This document shows positions 53,543 through 61,904 of a stretch of DNA of 64,000 bases, one piece after another (positions within the stretch are counted from its first letter, which is position 1; the number at the start of each line of letters is the position of its first letter). A program made the position numbers and the translations under genes. Source of the stretch: Alphaproteobacteria bacterium (GTDB taxonomy: Bacteria > Pseudomonadota > Gammaproteobacteria > JAGOUN01). The stretch is taken from assembly GCA_021151585.1 (NCBI GenBank), contig JAGKWX010000004.1:18193-82192 (forward strand). Reading direction: 5' to 3'. The notes beneath the pieces are model-generated. The model searched no databases, was not told the DNA's origin, and saw only the letters and a list, made by a program, of their open reading frames with translations.

Positions 53543-54526
53543 TTATTCACCTTGTAACTTAACTTCAACCGGCTTACCCAGTTTTGAAATCAATAATAAT
53601 GGGGTCTGTGGAAGTTGATAAGCATGCATTCCATCAGGGCTTTGCATACTATCTAACCAAGCAGGAGAAAGCACGGTATAGCGTGATCGAAAATAAATAA
53701 CATCACCACTTGACCAAGCCTGACCGGCCCCATCAGACACTGTTAACACTTGACTACCTTGTGGAGGAATACCATCCAATACACCCAGCAAAGTTGAGTT
53801 TGCATCTTTAGGCAAGCCGGCATGACTCATGTCACCCGAGCTATTTGGCCCTTGCCCCATAACAGTGACATCGACACGATAATCGACTACCGCTTGGCCT
53901 GGCACCAGAGTTAACATAACCGGAGGTGTTAAACCTTTTAAACGAACGGCTAAGTTTGCATAAGTATAAGGCTGTAAAGGTTGTATCATCATCACATTAG
54001 TTTTTTTGTCCCACTGCACATTAAACGCCTGCGAATTTCCTAAATCATAGGCGTCAATTGGCCAAGCTGCGCCCGATGCATCAACAAAAACTAATGAACT
54101 AATAAACCCCTGGGACATTTTAATCGCTGGAGGCTGTTCTCCAGGCGCTAAGCTGACTAATAAAGTTGAGGACATAGGCTTCGGCGGCGCATTTGCCGGT
54201 GTTGCCACCGCACGCTGTGTTGTATCAGCAGCTTGTTTAAATGCATGAATTTGATCTGGCGTCATGGGCATGGTTTTTTTCAACAACTCATCGAAGGCTG
54301 CGTTAGAAATGTGATCATCACGAGCGGCACTATTTGTTGTTGGCGCAGATGGCTGATACTGAGCGAGTGAATCAGCATTTTTTTGATCTTGCTGTTGCAA
54401 CCATTGCTTAAATTGATCTACTTCAACAGAAGTGTCTGCTGTAGTTGCTTGAGCCACAAGCATAGGTGTCGCAACAAGCAACACAGTACTTAATAACCAT
54501 ATTCGTGTTTGTATTCTAATAACCAC
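53543..54526 (-). CDS. icmK: Type IVB outer membrane core protein IcmK/DotH
   Basis: 327 residues with a GTG start and a signal peptide (WLLSTVLLVATPMLVAQA). C-terminal VirB9-like beta domain: KMSQGFISSLVFVDASGAAWP and NVMMIQPLQPYTYANLAVRL, both DotH hallmarks. It forms the outer membrane ring with DotC, DotD and DotG. Abuts icmL and is followed 2 bases later by icmE. Confidence 0.95.
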   Translation of the reverse strand: MVIRIQTRIWLLSTVLLVATPMLVAQATTADTSVEVDQFKQWLQQQDQKNADSLAQYQPSAPTTNSAARDDHISNAAFDELLKKTMPMTPDQIHAFKQAADTTQRAVATPANAPPKPMSSTLLVSLAPGEQPPAIKMSQGFISSLVFVDASGAAWPIDAYDLGNSQAFNVQWDKKTNVMMIQPLQPYTYANLAVRLKGLTPPVMLTLVPGQAVVDYRVDVTVMGQGPNSSGDMSHAGLPKDANSTLLGVLDGIPPQGSQVLTVSDGAGQAWSSGDVIYFRSRYTVLSPAWLDSMQSPDGMHAYQLPQTPLLLISKLGKPVEVKLQGE

Positions 54527-55147
54527 TTAACCACTCACAATAAATTGAGCAACAGCAACGCCATTTTGGTTCTGCACAGTTGAAACCCGCACTATCACCA
54601 TCGTTACCATATAATTTTTCTGAAAACGATCACTTGCGCTCACAAATGTCACTAGCAGAGGCACTTGCACCTTCCAAGCATAACGCCCATTTAACATGCC
54701 CTGATAGACAACCACGGGAGCTCCTGCAATGACGGCACCAACATTGATCTTTCTTTGATCAACCGCCTGAATGTTGCCAGAATCTTTTAATTGGATTAAA
54801 AACTGCTGCCATGCATCGCTAGTAAAATTAATCTCTTGTTGTTGAATTTTTTGTCGATAATTAGCAAAATTATAAGTATAGGAACCCATCGCCACCTGAC
54901 TTGCCCAACTCAACAAGGCTTCTGTTGTCAACATAGGCGTACTTAAGGGAACCAGCTCCAACACTCGACCTGATTGTGTTGTGGCAAAATACTTAGGCTC
55001 AGGCCTATGTGTAAACAAATAAGCCATAGTAAGCACTAACACGACCATAACGCACGACATAATCAACAATAACTTCATGACGCGACGATAATTATCTCGA
55101 TAAAAGTTATTTCTCAACCGGACTAATTCTAATGACTCATCTGCCAT
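54527..55147 (-). CDS. icmL: Type IVB inner membrane protein IcmL/DotI
   Basis: 206 residues from the ATG at 55147 with AGGAG upstream. Short cytosolic N-terminus (LVRLRNNFYRDNYRRV), one membrane helix (24-46), and a periplasmic VirB8-like domain (NFANYRQKIQQQEINFTSDAWQQFL). DotI forms a ring with DotJ, but dotJ (icmM) is not adjacent here. First gene of the minus-strand cluster. Confidence 0.95.
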   Translation of the reverse strand: MADESLELVRLRNNFYRDNYRRVMKLLLIMSCVMVVLVLTMAYLFTHRPEPKYFATTQSGRVLELVPLSTPMLTTEALLSWASQVAMGSYTYNFANYRQKIQQQEINFTSDAWQQFLIQLKDSGNIQAVDQRKINVGAVIAGAPVVVYQGMLNGRYAWKVQVPLLVTFVSASDRFQKNYMVTMVIVRVSTVQNQNGVAVAQFIVSG

Positions 55148-55347
55148 AAGCACTCCTACACACAATCCCTTAATAAAAGCATAAGCTTAACAAAGTTTCC
55201 AGTCATTATCGTAAGATAAATACTAAGATGGTTAATTTTATCACAGAAATACAAACTTTAGGCCTGATATCTCATAAAACAACGTCACGAAGATCATACA
55301 ATGGCTTAAGCTGAGTAGACAGAATATAGAGACCGACTACCTACTAA
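55148..55347. other. 200-base gap upstream of the icmL operon
   Basis: AT-rich, with stops in all frames; it should hold the promoter for icmL-icmB. I find no confident -35/-10 pair. Some TTAA-containing words near 55170-55200 recall PmrA sites of Legionella, but the spacing does not fit well. Confidence 0.35.
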
Positions 55348-55854
55348 TTAAGCATTATTAGACTGACGTTGTCGTACTAGCTCAAACAAACAAACCCCGG
55401 TTGCGACAGAAACATTTAAACATTCTACCGTGCCATACATAGGTATTTTAAAGAGAAAATCACAAAGATCGCGCGTCAGACGACGCATGCCAAACCCTTC
55501 ATTACCCATTACCAGCGCCGCTGGCCCTTGTAAATTTTGCTGATAAATAGTGCTTACTGCATCATCACTTGTGCCATAAATCCAAATACCTCTTTCTTTT
55601 AACATGTCGATAGTACGAGCAAGATTAGTCACCTGAAAAACCGGCGTAACTTCAGCCGCGCCACAAGCTACTTTTCTGACAACATCAGTGATACCAACAG
55701 ATTTATCTTTTGGTATAATAACAGCATGCACTCCTGCCGCATTAGCACTGCGCAAACAAGCACCGAGATTATGTGGGTCTTGCACTGTATCTAAAATCAA
55801 CAACAACGGCGTTTCATCTAAGGCGTTTAAAAAATTTTCAATTTCTTTTGACAT
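55348..55854 (-). CDS. rlmB: RlmB-like SPOUT rRNA methyltransferase lacking the N-terminal domain
   Basis: 168 residues against roughly 245 for RlmB, which methylates 23S Gm2251. The whole SpoU catalytic domain is present: LDTVQDPHNLGACLRSANAA, KVACGAAEVTPVFQVTNLART, VMGNEGFGMRR and VECLNVSVATGVCLFEL. The L30e-like substrate-binding N-domain is missing, and only 41 bases separate it from rnr, so it is not hidden upstream. rnr-rlmB is the E. coli order. Confidence 0.88.
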   Translation of the reverse strand: MSKEIENFLNALDETPLLLILDTVQDPHNLGACLRSANAAGVHAVIIPKDKSVGITDVVRKVACGAAEVTPVFQVTNLARTIDMLKERGIWIYGTSDDAVSTIYQQNLQGPAALVMGNEGFGMRRLTRDLCDFLFKIPMYGTVECLNVSVATGVCLFELVRQRQSNNA

Positions 55855-55895
55855 AATATTTTCTACTTTATTTCAGCGAATTACCTTCGTTCTTA

Positions 55896-58085
55896 CTATG
55901 ATTTTTTCTTTTTTTTGGATTGCTCAATTAATTCAAAATCAATATGTCGCTCATCTAAGTCAACACGTGCAACGCGAATAGTAACCACACCACCCAATTG
56001 ATATTGCTTGCCAGTGCGCTCACTATACAAGCGATGTCGGGCAGCATCATAATTAAAATAATCGTTACCTAGACCAGTAATATGCACAAGACCTTCCACA
56101 TAAATATCTTGTAATTCAACAAAGAGGCCAAATGACGCGACAGAAGAAATCACACCCTCAAACACCTCGCCAACTTTGTCGAGCATATATTCGCATTTTA
56201 GCCACTCCATCACATCGCGCGTTGCCTCATCAGCGCGACGCTCCATATCCGAGCAATGAATACCCATCTGTTCAATGTCTGCTAATTTTTGTTTCGCCTT
56301 TTTATCCTCTAATGCCATTTTCACACAACGATGCACAAATAAGTCCGGATAACGGCGAATTGGCGAAGTAAAATGCGTATAAATCTCGTAAGCCAAGCCA
56401 AAATGACCAAGATTTTCAGGACTGTATCGCGCTTGACTCAGCGTGCGTAATAGCAATAACTTGATAATGTGTTTATCGGGCCTATTATCGATACGTCGTA
56501 ACAAAGCCTCGTAATCTTTAGGCGTAGGCTCATCAGTTTTAACAAATTTAATACCCAATTCTCGTAAATATTCGCGAAATTTTTCGACTTTTTCCGGCTT
56601 AGGCAATTCATGAGTACGATACAAACTGATTAGCTTGTTTTTTTGTAAATACTTTGCCGTTGCAACATTAGCTAGCAACATACATTCTTCAATCAATTTA
56701 TGCGCTTCATTACGTTCAGATGGTACAATTTTTTCAATTTTTTTATTGTCATCAAACACTATTTTTGTTTCAACAGTATCCAGATCAATTGCGCCGCGCT
56801 GATCACGCGCTGTACGCAATGCCTGATATAAATGATACAAATCATCTAAGTGTTGATACATATCTTCTGAGATGACCGTTGATTTTTTATCAGTCAAATA
56901 ATGAGACACTTGCGTATAAGTGAGTCGTGCACGTGAATGCATAACTGCAGGATAAAAACTAGCACGTGAGATGCTACCATCTCTTTTGACGGTCATTTCC
57001 GCAACCATACACAAACGATCAACGTGCGGGTTCAAAGAGCACAATCCATTGGATAATTTTTCTGGCAACATCGGAATCACACGATTAGGAAAATACACAG
57101 ACGTTCCGCGCAAATAAGCTTCCGCATCTAATGCACTGCCTGGTTTCACATAGTGACTCACATCAGCAATCGCCACCCATAAACGCCAACCACCTCTTTT
57201 ATTCGCCTCACAATATACCGCATCATCAAAATCACGTGCATCTTCGCCATCAATAGTGACAAATGGCAGATGTCGGACATCTTGTCGATTTTTTAAATCT
57301 TGATCTATCACTTCGTCAGGCAATTTTGCCAACTCTTGCTTCACTTGATCAGACCATTCATGTGGCAATTGATAACTACGCATCGCGACATCGATTTCCA
57401 TACCTGGCGCCATGTGTTCACCAAGAATTTCAACCACCTCACCCAATGCCTGCGTATGTTTCGTCGGTTGTTGCGTAATATTCACAACGACAAACTGACC
57501 ATGTTTAATTTTTTTTGCTAGTGCCTGTGGCTTAGGAATTAAAATCGGTTTACGAACTCGCTTACCGGCAGGCTCAACAACAGCAACCTGATTTTCCTCA
57601 AAATAACGACCAACGATTTGGTGCGTATGGCGCTCTAAAACCTCAACTATCGTTCCTTCACGTTTACCATTAGAACCAATAGAGGTCACGCGCACCAAGA
57701 CCTCATCATCATGAAATACCGCTTGCGCATCACGATGCGCGATATAGATATCACCCTCACCATCATCTTCATGTAAGATAACAAAACCAAAACCATCGCG
57801 GTGAGCAGAAAAACGCCCTTTCAACAAGCCACCATTTTTCAATGCTGCGTATGCACCGCGCCTGTTTTTAATCGCCTGACCATCCCGCTCCATTGCCCGC
57901 AACCGACGTTGCAAAGCTTCCGCCTGATCGTCCTTCAGTTTTAATGATTCAAATAGCTTCTTGAAATTTTGAGGCCCTGCAGCCTCAAGAAAAGAAAGAA
58001 TGAATTCACGACTAGGGATGGGGTTGTCGTACTTCTCCGCTTCACGCGCGGCAAACGGATCCTTGACTGATACTTTTTTGCTCAT
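55896..58085 (-). CDS. rnr: Ribonuclease R
   Basis: 3'-5' exoribonuclease (RNase II family) that degrades structured RNA and aids stable-RNA turnover. 729 residues: winged-helix N-terminus, cold-shock domains (about 85-240), RNB catalytic domain with DGEDARDFDDAVYCE aspartates, and C-terminal S1 domain (VGEVFEGVISSVASFGLFVEL) with a Lys-rich tail. Slightly shorter than E. coli (813) mainly in the tail. Confidence 0.97.
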   Translation of the reverse strand: MSKKVSVKDPFAAREAEKYDNPIPSREFILSFLEAAGPQNFKKLFESLKLKDDQAEALQRRLRAMERDGQAIKNRRGAYAALKNGGLLKGRFSAHRDGFGFVILHEDDGEGDIYIAHRDAQAVFHDDEVLVRVTSIGSNGKREGTIVEVLERHTHQIVGRYFEENQVAVVEPAGKRVRKPILIPKPQALAKKIKHGQFVVVNITQQPTKHTQALGEVVEILGEHMAPGMEIDVAMRSYQLPHEWSDQVKQELAKLPDEVIDQDLKNRQDVRHLPFVTIDGEDARDFDDAVYCEANKRGGWRLWVAIADVSHYVKPGSALDAEAYLRGTSVYFPNRVIPMLPEKLSNGLCSLNPHVDRLCMVAEMTVKRDGSISRASFYPAVMHSRARLTYTQVSHYLTDKKSTVISEDMYQHLDDLYHLYQALRTARDQRGAIDLDTVETKIVFDDNKKIEKIVPSERNEAHKLIEECMLLANVATAKYLQKNKLISLYRTHELPKPEKVEKFREYLRELGIKFVKTDEPTPKDYEALLRRIDNRPDKHIIKLLLLRTLSQARYSPENLGHFGLAYEIYTHFTSPIRRYPDLFVHRCVKMALEDKKAKQKLADIEQMGIHCSDMERRADEATRDVMEWLKCEYMLDKVGEVFEGVISSVASFGLFVELQDIYVEGLVHITGLGNDYFNYDAARHRLYSERTGKQYQLGGVVTIRVARVDLDERHIDFELIEQSKKKKKS

Positions 58086-58174
58086 CCAGATAACACTTTA
58101 TTCGAAAATTAATAGATACTTTGTTATAGTGTAATTGATAGAATTGAAAATTGCACTAAAATAGGAGCGAGATC

Positions 58175-58402
58175 ATGTTAAAGGAAGCCATTGCATTAAC
58201 AGGCATAGTGATTAGTATCACAGCTTGCACCAATACACCCAGCCCGCAAAGCACCACGCCATCACACGAAGCTCAATGCGCTGCATTGCGAGTGCAACTA
58301 AGCCAGACACCAATGACAACAAATGATAACAATACCGCCTCAGCTGTTGCAGATGCACACAACGCTGATATGCAACAGCAATATCATCACGAGTGCGAGT
58401 AA
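58175..58402 (+). CDS. Small putative lipoprotein
   Basis: 75 residues with a good RBS (AGGAGCGAG). A lipoprotein signal ends in ISITAC (Cys18), then a Thr/Pro/Ser-rich linker and a short helical tail (AVADAHNADMQQQYHHECE). No family recognised. Divergent from rnr and convergent with the next gene. Confidence 0.6.
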   Translation: MLKEAIALTGIVISITACTNTPSPQSTTPSHEAQCAALRVQLSQTPMTTNDNNTASAVADAHNADMQQQYHHECE

Positions 58403-58405
58403 AAT

Positions 58406-58849
58406 TTACACATCAAAGCCTTGATGACGCAAAACCATAGGGATTTCGTCCGCAGTGATATTCTCTGCCACCCAATGAGCGCCTAGTGGCGCATCGGCCG
58501 ATAACATGGCCCCACTCCACGGAAAGCGTGAGGCCAATATATATTGACCGCAATCCACCGATAACCAAGCCCCTGAAGATTCCTGACGACAGGAAAAAAC
58601 AAAAGGGCTGCGATCTGTAAACAGTATTGTGCATGCGAAAGGCATTAATTGTGTTGACCAACCTGCACTGGCACCTCGCTCAAATCCGACCCGATCTAAA
58701 ATAAGCGTCGTCTGCTTTTTGCTGCAAAAAACATAGAGTTCGGGCTGGGTGACATTTTGAATGGAAATTTTTTCGTCAGCAATATTGATAGCCGCATAAG
58801 CCTGCGTCATCCACAAAAAAAATAATAAGGAAACGATTTTTCGAGTCAC
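58406..58849 (-). CDS. Secreted protein of unknown function
   Basis: 147 residues with a signal peptide (MTRKIVSLLFFLWMTQAYA). The mature part looks all-beta and has four cysteines (FCSKK, FACTI, SCRQE, DCGQY) that could pair in the periplasm. No family recognised. Its ATG overlaps the thyA stop by 4 bases, so it is expressed with thyA. Confidence 0.6.
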   Translation of the reverse strand: MTRKIVSLLFFLWMTQAYAAINIADEKISIQNVTQPELYVFCSKKQTTLILDRVGFERGASAGWSTQLMPFACTILFTDRSPFVFSCRQESSGAWLSVDCGQYILASRFPWSGAMLSADAPLGAHWVAENITADEIPMVLRHQGFDV

Positions 58850-59640
58850 ACCGCCACCTCGCCTTTAATCGCTGGATGACATTGATAATTCATAATCTCA
58901 AAATCATCAAACACATAATCGAACATCGACTCTGGTTTTCGCTTGATAATAAGTTGCGGCAAAGGAAAAGGCTGGCGTGATAATTGCAGATTCACTTGTT
59001 CTACATGATTAGAATAAATATGACAGTCGCCACCCGTCCAAACAAACTCACCAACGTCTAAATCACATTGCTGAGCGACCATCGATGTTAATAATGCATA
59101 GCTCGCAATATTAAATGGCACCCCCAAAAATGCATCAGCAGAACGCTGATATAACATGCACGATAATTTTTTATTAGAGACATAAAATTGAAACATCATA
59201 TGACACGGCGGCAAAGCCATGCTCGATAATTCACCAACATTCCACGCATTGACAATCAAGCGACGTGAATCGGGATTTTTTTTGATTTGCTCAACGACTT
59301 CGGTTATTTGATCAATGATCTTGCCATCATGCGTTTGCCACGAGCGCCATTGTTTGCCATATATAGGCCCTAAATTACCATGTTCGTCTGCCCATTCATC
59401 CCAAATGGTTACTTTATTTTCTGTTAAGTAGGCAATATTCGTTTCGCCTTGTAAAAACCATAATAATTCATGAATTATCGAACGCACATGACACTTTTTA
59501 GTCGTCACCAATGGGAATCCTTGCGATAAATCAAAACGCATTTGATAGCCAAACGTACTTAACGTACCCGTGCCGGTGCGATCCTGCTTTGTATCACCAT
59601 GAGTTAAAATGTGTTGTAGGAAACTGAGATATTGTTTCAT
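58846..59640 (-). CDS. thyA: Thymidylate synthase ThyA
   Basis: Makes dTMP from dUMP and methylene-tetrahydrofolate. 264 residues, the E. coli length. DRTGTGTLSTFGYQMRFDL start, catalytic Cys in ALPPCHMMFQFYVSN, and QRSADAFLGVPFNIASYALL. Downstream of lgt and the ATPase remnant. In E. coli lgt-thyA is also a pair, so the remnant was inserted between two linked genes. Confidence 0.97.
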   Translation of the reverse strand: MKQYLSFLQHILTHGDTKQDRTGTGTLSTFGYQMRFDLSQGFPLVTTKKCHVRSIIHELLWFLQGETNIAYLTENKVTIWDEWADEHGNLGPIYGKQWRSWQTHDGKIIDQITEVVEQIKKNPDSRRLIVNAWNVGELSSMALPPCHMMFQFYVSNKKLSCMLYQRSADAFLGVPFNIASYALLTSMVAQQCDLDVGEFVWTGGDCHIYSNHVEQVNLQLSRQPFPLPQLIIKRKPESMFDYVFDDFEIMNYQCHPAIKGEVAV

Positions 59641-59820
59641 TTTTAATCTCTATTATATATTTCTTATACTGCCAAACTACGATTTTACATTATACACGCT
59701 GAAAAAATAAATCATCATAGCCCGTCAACTAAAATTTAATTGGGTTAATTGAATGATGCGCCACTGGTGCTTTTTCACTTAATTTTCATAACAACACGCA
59801 GATGCTATCATAAAAATTTA

Positions 59821-59880
59821 TAATAAAATCATAGGGATACATAAAACCTACCCCATTACCATCCAATCAAACAACAAAAG
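59821..59880 (-). pseudogene. Duplicated 3' fragment of lgt
   Basis: Reads LLFDWMVMG-stop-VLCIPMILL on the minus strand. The intact lgt end reads LLSDWVTMGQILCIPMILIG. Over about 52 bases I count nine differences by eye, all transitions. It lies on the far side of the ATPase fragment from lgt, showing that an insertion or unequal recombination duplicated this end. Confidence 0.7.
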
Positions 59881-60151
59881 CATCACGTTCAAAACTATGT
59901 TTACCAATACCTAATAACAATGACGATGCATTTTTAATACGCTTCAAATACTCTGGGATTCCACCGATAGTCAAATAGGCGCTCATAACTTCTCGTTGAC
60001 TACATTTTGGCAGAAATGCTTGTGTCTCTTGAAGCGTGAACGGTTGAATATTCATTTCATACGTTGAGCGACTATATAAAGCTTTCGAATGCATGATATG
60101 ATTGATCATGAAAGACAGTGAAGAACCGCATAAAAATCGCCAAGTAATGGT
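59881..60151 (-). pseudogene. Fragment of an archaeal-type AAA ATPase (DUF234-linked family)
   Basis: About 90 codons: TWRFLCGSSLSFM, ALYSRSTYEMNIQPFTLQET and YLTIGGIPEYLKRI match the lid half of ATPases with CGSSxSxM and VGGIPxYL motifs. The P-loop N-terminus and the C-terminal DUF234 part are missing. The open frame continues 54 bases into lgt but that has no similarity. It runs into the duplicated lgt end and stops there. Confidence 0.65.
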
Positions 60152-60161
60152 ATTTTTATTG

Positions 60162-61019
60162 TTAACTGGCGATTTTATGGCAATCTCTTGCACGATAATA
60201 CGCATACACCACCATAAAAATCCCTATTAAAATCATAGGGATACATAAAATCTGCCCCATTGTTACCCAGTCAGACAACAGATAACCTAATTGCACATCA
60301 GGTTCACGGAAAAATTCAATAAAACAGCGAAAGATACCATAGCAAATTAAGAACAACCCCGACACCGCATATTTAGGACGCGGTTTAGAGGAAAAAAACC
60401 ACATAATAATGAACAACAAAACGCCTTCTAATAAAAACTCATAGAGCTCGGAAGGGTGACGCGGCATAGGGCCACCTTGCGGAAAAACCATGGCCCAGGA
60501 AACATGAGTCACTTTTCCCCACAATTCACCATTAATAAAATTACCAATTCGCCCCGCGCCTAAACCAATCGGCACAACCGGGGAAATAAAATCTAAAATA
60601 TCGAACAGCGAGTAATGACTTGTTCGCGCATAAAAAAACATGGCGATAATTACGCCCAATAAGCCTCCATGAAACGACATGCCCCCCTGCCAGATTTTAA
60701 CAATCAGTAAGGGCGAATGTAAAAATGTCGAAAAATCATAAAATAAAATATAACCGATGCGGCCGCCGAGAATAACACCGAGCGCACCGTAGAAAATAAT
60801 GTCACTGATGTTTTCAGAGGAAAAAAGACCCTTGCCAAATGCAGGGGCCTGCCCGACGCAGGGCAACCACAAGGGGTTGCTCCTACGGTGTTTTACACGA
60901 AAACTCAACAACAACCATGCCGCCACAAAGCCAATCAAATACATCAAACCATACCAATGCACAGCAACTGGCCCAATGGAAAAAGCAACAGGATTAATAA
61001 CCGGATAAGATAAAGCCAT
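60162..61019 (-). CDS. lgt: Prolipoprotein diacylglyceryl transferase Lgt with in-frame insert
   Basis: Inner membrane enzyme that adds diacylglycerol to lipobox cysteines. 285 residues, seven membrane segments. VAVHWYGLMYLIGF, LGVILGGRIGYILFYD, WQGGMSFHGGLLG and GRIGNFINGELWG (catalytic region) are intact. Residues about 44-64 (RRSNPLWLPCVGQAPAFGKG) have no counterpart in the family and are encoded by a palindromic repeat (60841-60887). The reading frame is kept. Six bases after the TauE-like gene. Confidence 0.96.
   Translation of the reverse strand: MALSYPVINPVAFSIGPVAVHWYGLMYLIGFVAAWLLLSFRVKHRRSNPLWLPCVGQAPAFGKGLFSSENISDIIFYGALGVILGGRIGYILFYDFSTFLHSPLLIVKIWQGGMSFHGGLLGVIIAMFFYARTSHYSLFDILDFISPVVPIGLGAGRIGNFINGELWGKVTHVSWAMVFPQGGPMPRHPSELYEFLLEGVLLFIIMWFFSSKPRPKYAVSGLFLICYGIFRCFIEFFREPDVQLGYLLSDWVTMGQILCIPMILIGIFMVVYAYYRARDCHKIAS
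60841..60887. repeat. Palindromic repeat inserted in the lgt coding sequence
   Basis: GGCCTGCCC-GACGCA-GGGCA and GCAACC-ACAAG-GGGTTGC hairpins lie next to each other. The G/C content is clearly above that of the surrounding gene. It adds about 17-20 codons in frame in the loop after the first Lgt membrane helix. The GGGCAACCACAAGGGGTTGC motif resembles the hairpin after accC (38737-38761). Confidence 0.65.
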
Positions 61020-61025
61020 GGAGTA

Positions 61026-61832
61026 TCACCGTAACATTTGCAAAGCAACTATTAATAATAAGAATGCCAAAAATCGTTTCGTCCAACTCGCTGGCAATAG
61101 ATACGATAATTTGGCGCCAAGTGGCGCACATAAAATACCAGAACATCCGATAATAACCACAGCCGGCCAAAAAATATACCCTGTCGACCAAGCTAGACTT
61201 AGGTGCTGCACATCCCCCAAAATAATAAAACTCACCGCAGCCATCAATGACAAAGGCACCATGCTAGCAGAAGAAGTTGCCGCCGCTTCAGAAATCGAAC
61301 AATTTAAACCCAGCAACACGGGTATCATCAAAATACCACCACCCACACCCAAGGTGCCGGAAAACATACCCATAAACAATCCCATACTAAATAAAAATAC
61401 CGTTGTCATGGGCAAAGTTACTTTAGGCAGCCGCTTTTCAAACAGTATTTTCAATACAACAAACAACAAGAACATCGCAAATAAATTACGCAGCCACACC
61501 ACATTTAATATAGTCATGAAATAGGCGCCAATAAGCGAGCCTACCATCAGACCGATAACCCAACGCTGCCATATATCCCAACGCACTGAGCCCTTGCGCT
61601 GATGCACATACGCGGAAGTCAACGAAACCAATAAAATCGAAACTAATGAGGTGGCAATCGCCATATGCATAACGGAGGAAGCCGGAACAATATCAGATAA
61701 GCCATATTGAAAAAGATAGGACAATGCTGGAACAACGATAATCCCACCCCCAAGACCCAATAGACCAGATAACACCCCAGCCATAACACCGGTACCTATA
61801 AGAAAAAAAAGAGCAAAGAGAGTCATCGTCAT
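61026..61832 (-). CDS. TauE/SafE-family sulfite/anion permease
   Basis: 268 residues, seven or eight membrane segments. Both halves of the duplicated family motif are visible: LSGLLGLGGGIIVVPALSYL near the N-terminus and FSGTLGVGGGILMIPVLLGL in the middle. Members export sulfite, sulfoacetate or related small anions; the substrate is unknown here. Co-oriented with lgt. Confidence 0.9.
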   Translation of the reverse strand: MTMTLFALFFLIGTGVMAGVLSGLLGLGGGIIVVPALSYLFQYGLSDIVPASSVMHMAIATSLVSILLVSLTSAYVHQRKGSVRWDIWQRWVIGLMVGSLIGAYFMTILNVVWLRNLFAMFLLFVVLKILFEKRLPKVTLPMTTVFLFSMGLFMGMFSGTLGVGGGILMIPVLLGLNCSISEAAATSSASMVPLSLMAAVSFIILGDVQHLSLAWSTGYIFWPAVVIIGCSGILCAPLGAKLSYLLPASWTKRFLAFLLLIVALQMLR

Positions 61833-61904
61833 ACCTAGGTGTTGATTTTGTTTAAATATGCCATACTTATCGTTAAAGAGAAACTACGTTGCGGGATAGG
61901 AATC

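Noticed and set aside
55160..55210. PmrA-type regulatory box upstream of icmL
   Set aside because: TTAA words are present but not in the required tandem spacing, and the region is AT-rich enough to give them by chance.
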